Below, piece after piece: positions 6,681 through 15,100 of a DNA stretch of 15,674 nt. This DNA is from Chitinophagaceae bacterium. GTDB taxonomy: Bacteria; Bacteroidota; Bacteroidia; Chitinophagales; Chitinophagaceae. A program made the translations under genes and the position numbers. The notes beneath the pieces are model-generated. The model searched no databases. It was given only the letters and a program-made list of their open reading frames with translations, and was not told the origin of the DNA. Location of the stretch: contig CANCKV010000018.1 of NCBI GenBank assembly GCA_947378615.1, positions 1-15,674 of the forward strand, in the 5' to 3' direction. Position 1 is the stretch's first letter. Each line of letters starts with the position of its first letter.

Positions 6681-8540
6681 ATGAAAAAATGTATCAGTAC
6701 CCACTTCTTTAAACCCTTACTATTAGTGTTTTTGCTACTAAACTTATCTATTCATTCATTTTCTCAGGAAAATAAGTGGGTGCTTTCCATTCATCAGCAA
6801 GATGGCAACATTTTAGTAGTGGACAGTTTTTCCATAAATACTAATAAGAAAGTCTTTTTTACAAAGACTATTCAAGATTATAGGGTATCATTAAGTGTTC
6901 AACCTAAATCAGACTTCTATACATTTTCTGCAACCTTAACATCCGATAAGGACGTTTTGCCCGCTTATTTATCGCTTTCCAAACAATACAAAGACGATGA
7001 AATACCGTATAATTTTGATGGCTTAGTTCGTCGTTCTAATATCTTTCGCCAAAGTCCACATGAACCCAATGATTATCATTTTAAAGGGCTATCTAAACAG
7101 CCAGTTCCTATGTTAGCAGTTTATGATAAAAAGGGATTTGATGTAGCTATTTGCAATAGTCCTGTATTTTACGATAATTATACCACCCAAACATTTGACC
7201 TAAAGAACAAGGAAATAAGATTGTCATCAGGTGACAATGGATATATTTTCCAAGAAAATAGTTTTGTGCTTAAAAAAGACTCTTTTGGTATAAAACAAAA
7301 AGGGCAGTTTAGGATTGAACCTCACTATTTTGAGGTAAAAAACGTCAATGCACATGTATTTGAAGGGATAATCGGACGTTTCAATCATCTAGAACCCACT
7401 AAATTAAGAAGGGCTGTAAACCTAATCGTTAGCAAAAATTGGTCTAATGGAAACGTTACTGATTTATTTGGTTCTTCCTTTTTTAGTACAGCCTATATGA
7501 ATCTGCGGGTTAATGAAACAGGGAAAAGCAAATATTGGGTAGTTCCTGCTATTGAATATGCGAATAAACAATATACTAGGGACGCCTTTTGGATTTCAAT
7601 GATATTGCCCGACTCGTTTGCAGCTTATAGTTATGAAAATGAGGCATTCAACGACAAAACCTTTTCAGGTGCAGAACGACCCTTATTTACTATTATTTGG
7701 GCCTATAAGACGATGCAAAAAGGAGGGAAAGTGGATACTGCTAGGGTAAGGCGGATCTTGAACATTACTGAAAATCATGTTCAAAATGGGTATTATTCAG
7801 GATACGCCAAGGGATCTGTAGGAGGGGGATGGCAAGGTTGGGCCGATAACTTAGCATTCGAAACAGACGATGCAATCAGCAATAATCAGGGATTATTTGT
7901 AGTAGCTTTAATGTGTGCAGAGAAGATGGGCATCAAAACCAAAACACCTATCTCCCTTGCCTTATCCAACTATCAACATTTATTTAATACTAAAATAAAT
8001 GCATTCTCATTAAGTAAACAAAAAGATACCGTTTTAGCTGTTGATGCCTTGATGGGCGATTTATTAGCGCAAGTAATATTAGGGAAAACGTTAGTGTCAA
8101 AATCGGATGCATTAGCACATTACGAAACGATGAAAACAAAGGCAAAGACAATAAATGGATTTAAGGATTTCTGTAACCCCGATGGCAGTTTCTTAAAATT
8201 AGAACAATATCGTTGTAAAAGTTTTGAATCTGCTATTGAAAAGGTGGATGATGGCGAATACCAAATGGGTGGTTCTTGGTACTTATATGACATGTTGATG
8301 TTGATGGATGCCCATATTCAAGGGGCTACTGATGCCGAGGATTTAATGATTTGGAGAACCAAATTAGAATTCGAGAAAGGTAATACCACACACGAATTTA
8401 TTAATACAGTTTCTGGAAAACCCTTCAAGCCAAATATGGGATGGAATGCGGGTGTATTTGGTATTTGGTCTGAGTTGATGAAACAGGGGAAAGCAACCAA
8501 TCGATTTTTTAAGGCCATTGATGCATATTTGGAGAAATAA
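6681..8540 (+). CDS. Secreted putative six-hairpin glycosidase-like protein, family not recognised
   Basis: A 619-residue protein from the ATG at 6681; an in-frame TTG at 6669 would only add four residues. Residues 1-28 form a signal peptide ending HSFS before Gln29. Residues about 30-240 look like a beta-sandwich domain. Residues about 290-619 are helical and aromatic-rich with QYTRDAFW (297-304), GGGWQGWADN (381-390) followed by ETDDAISNNQG (394-404), CNPDGSF (498-504), DDGEYQMGGSWYLYD (523-537) and PNMGWNAGVFGIW (584-596). A beta-domain followed by a helical toroid with clustered W, D and E residues is typical of six-hairpin glycosidases (GH15, GH63, GH78 and relatives). I cannot place it in a family or name its catalytic acids. 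D301, D390, D396/D397, D523/D524 and E526 are candidates. It sits behind the promoter module shared with the giant surface protein. Confidence 0.8.
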   Translation: MKKCISTHFFKPLLLVFLLLNLSIHSFSQENKWVLSIHQQDGNILVVDSFSINTNKKVFFTKTIQDYRVSLSVQPKSDFYTFSATLTSDKDVLPAYLSLSKQYKDDEIPYNFDGLVRRSNIFRQSPHEPNDYHFKGLSKQPVPMLAVYDKKGFDVAICNSPVFYDNYTTQTFDLKNKEIRLSSGDNGYIFQENSFVLKKDSFGIKQKGQFRIEPHYFEVKNVNAHVFEGIIGRFNHLEPTKLRRAVNLIVSKNWSNGNVTDLFGSSFFSTAYMNLRVNETGKSKYWVVPAIEYANKQYTRDAFWISMILPDSFAAYSYENEAFNDKTFSGAERPLFTIIWAYKTMQKGGKVDTARVRRILNITENHVQNGYYSGYAKGSVGGGWQGWADNLAFETDDAISNNQGLFVVALMCAEKMGIKTKTPISLALSNYQHLFNTKINAFSLSKQKDTVLAVDALMGDLLAQVILGKTLVSKSDALAHYETMKTKAKTINGFKDFCNPDGSFLKLEQYRCKSFESAIEKVDDGEYQMGGSWYLYDMLMLMDAHIQGATDAEDLMIWRTKLEFEKGNTTHEFINTVSGKPFKPNMGWNAGVFGIWSELMKQGKATNRFFKAIDAYLEK

Positions 8541-8644
8541 TGTAAAGAACGAGCTTTCCTATCATCACATGCATCCCAATTGATTGTTTCTAATCAGATT
8601 GAAAGGAAAAGATGCCCCTTCAATCTGACTAGAATTACTTTACA
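8541..8644 (+). other. Nested inverted repeats in the 3' region of the 619-residue protein gene
   Basis: TGTAAAG (8541-8547), immediately after the stop codon, is the reverse complement of CTTTACA (8638-8644). Inside, TCAGATTGAA (8594-8603) pairs with TTCAATCTGA (8619-8628), supported by outer CTA/TAG. No T-run follows, so it may be a factor-assisted terminator or mRNA 3'-end structure. Confidence 0.45.
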
Positions 8645-8730
8645 AAGCCAAATATATTATCCGACAAGTAATAAGTTAAAATCAGAAAAGAATCAACCTA
8701 TTCTAGTCCCCCTTGAACTACAAATCACAA

Positions 8731-8821
8731 ACTAATAACTAATCACTAACAACCACTAACCACTAACCACTAACCACTAATCACTAACCACTAACATCTA
8801 ACCCCTAACAACTAACCCCTA
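8731..8821 (+). repeat. Heptanucleotide tandem array, consensus ACCACTA (about 13 units)
   Basis: The array starts with ACTAATAACTAATCACTAAC and continues as four ACCACTA units, then ATCACTA, ACCACTA, ACATCTA, ACCCCTA, ACAACTA and ACCCCTA. The unit length is constant at 7 while the sequence drifts towards the edges, as expected of a slippage-prone array. Only five related units occur in the matching position before the 619-residue protein gene. Confidence 0.8.
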
Positions 8822-8894
8822 TTTGGTCAATTTACCCCCCTTATTTGGTCATTTCCCCCCTCATTTAAATGGGGAAAGTCTTATATTTTTGCTG
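8821..8894 (+). promoter_or_regulatory. Promoter and tandem operator module of the giant protein gene
   Basis: Two tandem sites begin at 8821 and 8843. Each has ATTTGGTCA followed by TTTACCCCCC or TTTCCCCCC, and they are 22 bp apart. Positions 8831-8851 match 6470-6490 perfectly over 21 bases. The -7 element TATTTTTG (8884-8891) follows at the same 33-base distance as in the other copy, and both continue GC(C/T)GTT. The DNA between operator and -7 element differs in the two copies, which argues that the elements, not just the block, are conserved. Confidence 0.6.
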
Positions 8895-8927
8895 TTCGAT
8901 ATTAAGATATTGCTAAAAAAACACTTT

Positions 8928-9035
8928 ATGATGAAATTGAGTTTGCCATTAATGAATAGTATCAATAGATTTAAGAAGGATTGCTTAATTGTTTATGTCT
9001 CCTTTTTCTTCCTTTCAGGGATACCCCCTAGTTAG
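8928..9035 (+). pseudogene. Possible 35-residue signal-peptide-like remnant or leader peptide
   Basis: From the ATG at 8928 the frame encodes a short peptide: MMKLSLPLMNS, then basic NRFKKD, then the hydrophobic stretch CLIVYVSFFFLSG, ending IPPS before TAG. It looks like an isolated N-terminal secretion signal without a mature protein. It lies in the transcribed leader of the giant gene, 37 bases after the -7 element. It may be a truncated gene start, a leader peptide, or chance. Confidence 0.2.
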
Positions 9036-9105
9036 CGTCCATTTACCTTGCTAAATTATAGTTTCGTTCTCTAATTAATAAATAAACACTTTCAAACTTT
9101 ACACA

Positions 9106-12100
9106 ATGAATAATTTAAAAAACACATTCAAAAAAGTGATTACCGGCAACTTTATGAAGTTGCCTTCTTTCGTTTGCTTGCTTGCAACGCTATCCTTTAC
9201 AATAGGTGCAGTAAATGCACAAACCCTAACCCTATCTACACCTATTAGTGGTGACCCGAATGGTGGAACTAATAGTAGTGGAAGTCCTACCAGCGGTATT
9301 GTTTTAAATGCGGGATCAGGAGGTACAGGCACCACTTACTACAAGTGGAATAATACGGCTGCAAGTAATGCTTATTCTGGCTTCTTGACAATGGATAGAA
9401 CAGGTGTACTAGGTTATGGTAATAGCAATGTAAACCGTAGTTGTGTTGGGATGTTCGGTTTAACAAATAATATTGTTGTTCAATCACCAACAACGGGAGG
9501 GAATTCTCAATCAAATAATTCGGTTTGTGTCAGTCCAAATGCTGAATATATTTATTCAGTTTATAATTCACAAGTAAATATTGGAACTAGTGGACAACCT
9601 TATTGGGCTCTCACTAATACTACCACAGGTTCTACCGCTACTCTTGCAGGAGCAATTTCAAGTACAGGTGCTTCTAATATCCCTATTGTTGGTACCTTAT
9701 GTAATTTTGGTGCAGGAGTAACAACAGGTTTGGGAATTGCACCGGTTTTTGTAACAGCATCAAGTGGTACAACTGCTGCCGCATCATTAACTTTAAATCA
9801 ATCTATTACGGCAACAGCTTCAAGTTATCAATTTAAGCAGCCAGTAATTGTAAGGCATTTGTGGTCTAATAATTCTTCTACAAATTCAATGGGGAATTTT
9901 TTAGCTACTGCCGCATCTGCCACTAACCTAACTGCGGGATATATTCCTACTATTCAATTTGTTTACTCAGGAGATTTGGTCTATATGAATGGGGTTAATA
10001 CATCGAATACTGCCAACAGAACTAATTTCTATTTTAGTGGAAACAACTTTGGGATGGTGTTTGATCCATCAGGTAATCTTTATATTTCTGACAGAGATTT
10101 GAATTCTATTTTCAAAATTTCTACAGTATCTTATTCATTAACTGCAACTGCTCTAATTAATGCAACCCAACTTACATTATCTTCTGTAACAGGTTTAGCA
10201 AATGGTATGCTTGTAAGTGGTCTAAATATTCCTGCACATACTTACATTACTAATATTTCAGGAAATGTAATAACGATTAGTAATGGACTAACTGCTGCAA
10301 TTAGTAGCACATCAACATGTGGTACAATTGGTATTATTACTGGAGTTCAAGTTTTAGCGGGAAGTGTAGTAGAGTCAGGAGGTACAATTAGTGGTGGTGC
10401 AACAGGAAATTCAAATGGATCATCCGCAGCAACTGCGACTTTTAATAAGCCGATGGGTTTAGCATTTGATTTTAGTGGTAATCTGTATGTAGCAGAAATT
10501 GGAAATACTGATATTAGAAAAATTGCTGCAGTTAATGGTACAGTTTCATCTTCTAGTACGGTTACTACTTTTAGTACAGGATATTCTTTTTCAAATAACT
10601 ATGCACCAATTGCATTAGATCCTACAGGAGCGAACTTATTTGTAGGTGATGGAGGTAATAAAATAATTTATAAGACACCTCTTTCTACAGGCACAAAGGC
10701 TGCTTATTTTGGTAGTGGTGCATTAACTGTTACTACTTGTGCTGCAACGAGTACTTCTGCTGCTACTATAACCACAGCTTCTTCTTTGGCTAATATTACT
10801 GGTGGTATGTATATTCAAGGAACAAATGGTACTATTTCTACAAGTGGTGTAGCAAAGATTCCAGGTAGTGGTAGTGTTACAAGCCCTTTTGCATATACAA
10901 CTTATGCTGCAACATCTGTTAATGCAACCGCTACTACATCATTTACTATGACTGCAGCTTCGGCAGATGGTAGTGGAATTACCATAGGAACTGGCAAAAT
11001 AGGTAGTGTAATTGGTCTCATCTTTGATCCAACTAAGGGCGATATGTATTATTCAGACCCTATTATTCAGGTAACAAGAAAATTGGCTAACTCAAATAAT
11101 ATTTATACCACTTCAGCTGCAAACTGGAGTACTGGTACCAATTGGAGTATTGGTAGCCAACCTTCTAGTTCAAATGATGCATTCATAAATAATGCAACTA
11201 CAGTTACGGCGAATGCTTCCATTAATAATTTGTTGGTAAGCTATGGTCAAACGTTAACTATCAATACTGGTGTAACACTAACAGTTAGTGGCAATGTGAT
11301 AAACAACGGAACAATAGTAACTTCTGGTACTGGCGAGATAAAAATGACTGGTTCTGGTACTTTAATAAGTGGAGTCTCAGGTATATTATTAGAAATAGCA
11401 GGTACTGTTACCCTGGCAGGAAACTCAAGTGTTTCTGGTTTGATATTGACTAGTGGTACATTGGCAGATGGTGGTTTTACGCTTACTAATACAGGTAGTA
11501 TTACTGGCGGAACTGGTACCCATACTGGTTCTGGTGAGATAAAGATGACTGGTGCAAGCACCTCCATTGCTGGTACCGTTGCATTGGCCAATCTGGAAAT
11601 AGCTTCTGGTGCTTCTTCAAATGTAGTGACTACTAGTTCTGGTTTGAATTTGAATGGTAATTTGACGGTCACTTCTGGAACTTTAAGTCTTGGTGGTACC
11701 ATGTATTATGGATTAAATGGTACCGTTGGAACACCTACTGTCATCAACATTGCCTCCGGTGCAGTATTCAATACCACAGGTGGTGCAACTTACCTATTGT
11801 ATATTCAAGGTGGTGCTACCAATATTACTAATAGTGGAACATTTGGTCAACCTGATGCAAGCACTTCTAATTCAGGCCCTTATATATTCACCCGTGGGGT
11901 AGGTGCACTTTCCATAACTGGTACAGGTGTTTGTAACCTAAATGAAATTGGTTCCGACCAATTTACTGGTTCAACTGCCATTACAATTGGTCAGAATATG
12001 ACACTTTTGAATGGTCAAGAGGCTCTTACCCTTGAGGCTTGGGGAAATAGTGCCTCTGCTGGAAATACAAGGAGTTTGACAATTAATGCAGGAACAACCG

Positions 12101-15100
12101 TAACTATCAAGTCGGGTTATTTCGGTGCTAATTATACAACTACCTCCAATCTGTTAACGCCTAATACCTATAATATTAATGGTACTCTTGATGTTTCAGG
12201 CGGTACTGTTTCATTGGTTACCACAACTAATGCAACTGTTAGTTCACTTGGTACACAAACATCTATTACTTTAAATATTGGTGCAGCTGGTACTTTGAAA
12301 TGTGGTTCTACTGTTAATGTGGTAAACTTGGTTCCTGCCACCCAATCTATTGCAGTAAATGTAACAGCAGGTGGCACGATTTCTTATAATGGGACTTCTT
12401 ACACGACCACTCAAGGTACAGGTACAACAAATTCATTATTGACGACTTCAAATTCCAACCTAAGTTTCACTAACAGTAGTGCAACTTCTTTGGCTTTGAA
12501 TAGCAACCTGACAGTAGGAGGCAACCTAACATTGGGAGCTGCCACAACATTAACTGGTACAGGTAATGCGACGGTAAGTGGTACACTTACCCTAGCAGGT
12601 AAATTGGTAAATACGAGTGGTAGCCTTACAGCAGGTTTACTTTCAGGTGCAAGCAATTCAAACTATATTGATTTAAGTAATGGAGGTTCATTTACATTAA
12701 ATGCAGTTCCGAGTACTTCTACTCTTTTCCCAATTGGTTACGCTGCTTATTATACACCACTTACCTTGGTGAATACAACTGGTACACCAAATATTACGAC
12801 CAAATTAAAAACAGGTTTCACCAATTCTGTTCAGGACAATAATAAAATGGTGAATTTGGAGTGGTCTGTTGTAGGTAATACTGCACAAACTGCTGATATT
12901 ACTTTCCAATTTAATGCTGGCAATAAAGCGAGTTCCTTTGCAGTTGGTTCTACCTGTGATTTAGGCAATGCAAATGCCTCTGGTTGGGGTGGAACTCCTT
13001 ACAATGTAGGTGTCCCATCTGGTTCAGATCCTTATACTGTTACTCAAACAGGATTGTCAATCCCTGTTTCTTCTGGTACTAATTTATATGCCATTGGAAA
13101 TCAAGGTCAAGTTGTTCCTGGTACAATTGCCACCACAACTTGGTTAGGTGGTGCGTCAGGGGCAGCAACCGATTGGAATACGGCAGCAAACTGGGACAAT
13201 GGTGTTCCTAATAATACAGTAAATACCGTCATTGCTGCAACTGCAAATAATCCTGTGATGAGTACGACTCAAGCTGTAAGGAATCTAACCATCAATAGTA
13301 GTGCAACCATAGTTAATACTGGAACCTTACAAATTACAGGTAGTACTGTTACCTTGAATGGTACAGTAAGTGGTGCAGGTACCACTTCTTTTGCTGGTGC
13401 AAGTGCACAAACAATTACTGGAACTTGTACATTAAGCAATATTCAGATAAACAATGCGGCTGGTGTAACTAATAGTGGTTCAGTAACCATTTCTTCCGGC
13501 GGTTCAGTAACAGTTTCTTCTGGTAGCTTTTCTGGAAATACACCTGCCTATACTTCAGCAACTAATGTTACTTATAATGTTTCTGCTAATACAACTACTG
13601 GTATTTTATTGACCCCTTCATCAGGTAGCATTGGTGCATTAACCATCAATGCAAGTGGCTACACCGTTACTTTAGGCAATAATGTATCAGTTACAAGTTT
13701 GGCATTGACTGCAGGTACGCTTGCAGATGGTGGATATACCCTTACTAATTCAGGTAGTATCTCTGGTGCAGGTACTCATAGTGGTACTGGAGAAATTAAA
13801 CTAACAGGAGCGGGTGCAACCTCTATTTCGGGTGCTGCAACATTTAGTAATCTGGAAGTCGCTTCTTCAACAGGAACAACTACACTTGGTGCTGCTATCT
13901 CAATTACAGGCAACCTTATATTGACAAGTGGTACGCTTGCTGATGGTGGAAATATAATAACCCTTGCAGGTAATGTCGCTGGTACTAGTGGTGTTCATGC
14001 AGGTACAGGTCGTCTCTATATGACTGGTGCTTCACCTACAATTGCTGGTGGAGTTACCTTAGGTAATCTATATCAATATAACAATACAATCAATGTATTG
14101 GGAAATTTCACTGTTAATAACGATTTAATAGTTTATAGACCTGGTGCTGATGCCTTCACTTTGAATGGTTTCACTATGACTGTTGGTGGCAACATTTCTA
14201 ATGTAGGTGGCAACTATGCAGCATTCAATGCTACAACTGGAAAGGTGTCTATGACGGGTACTTGTTCCACAATGTCGGGAGTTACCAACTTTGTTGTTAC
14301 TTCTGGAGGTAGTGGTTATACAAATGGCGATGTCATCACCTTTACCAATTCGAATGGCACTGCTGCTAAGGGTACCATATTTACTAGTGGTGGTGTAATT
14401 ACTTCAATTGTAATGTCTGACCCTGGTACAGGTTATACTATTGCACCTGCTACATTTACCCAATCTAGTGGTAATGGTTCAGGTGCAGTCATTACCTGTT
14501 CAATTGCCAATACAACAGCAAACAAGGTAGTAGGAATTGGTAATCATAATATTCAGTTCACAAATCTTGAACTAGCAAATACGGTTTCAAATAATACCGT
14601 GTCGGTTGCACCTACCGCTACTCGACAATTATTTATCATCGGTAAATTAAGTTTCTCATCAGGTAATACATCTGGTAAATTGGTGTTAGGTGGTTCTCCA
14701 ACTGCAAGTAGTCCAAATGGATTGACTTTTGGAACTGCAACAGGTTCATCAATTGCTACTTCTACCTTGACAATGGCTGCTACAAATTCAATCTCAACTG
14801 TTTCAGCAGGTTCTGGAAATGTGACCATCAATTCTACAGCGGCCTTATCTGGTTCAATCTATTTTGACCAATCAAATGCAGGTACAAGCAACAGTTTGTA
14901 TTCATTCACAAGTACACTTGGTGGTGCTACAGTAGGTAATACTTTCACAACTAATGGTTTGGTAATGACTGCCGGAACATTAAATAATGGTGGAAATGAG
15001 ATAAAGGTAACTGGTAGCCTTACAGGTGTAGGCACAATCAGTGGTACAGGTCGTGTGACAATGGCTTATGTAACTTCTCAAACAGTTGCAGCACAAGGAA

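Larger units (their letters stand above)
8541..9105. other. Intergenic region upstream of the giant surface protein gene
   Basis: In order, this stretch holds a nested inverted-repeat structure (8541-8644), a heptamer array (8731-8821), the second copy of the shared promoter module (8821-8894) and a leader of about 210 bases (8895-9105). The leader contains a 35-codon frame (8928-9035) and, close to the start, AAACTTTA (9094-9101), a weak possible second -7 element. No RNA gene is recognised. Confidence 0.6.

Noticed and set aside
8731..8821. Possible CRISPR array or telomere-like sequence.
   Set aside because: The units are 7 bases without spacers, so it is a simple tandem array. Resemblance to telomere repeats is superficial in a bacterial context.
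11247..11702. A 151-codon minus-strand frame inside the giant gene, rich in Pro and Val; similar ones at 12168-12377, 12411-12656 and 14553-14831.
   Set aside because: They are antisense shadows: Gly (GGT) and Thr/Asn codons read backwards give Pro and Val, and stop codons are scarce by composition.
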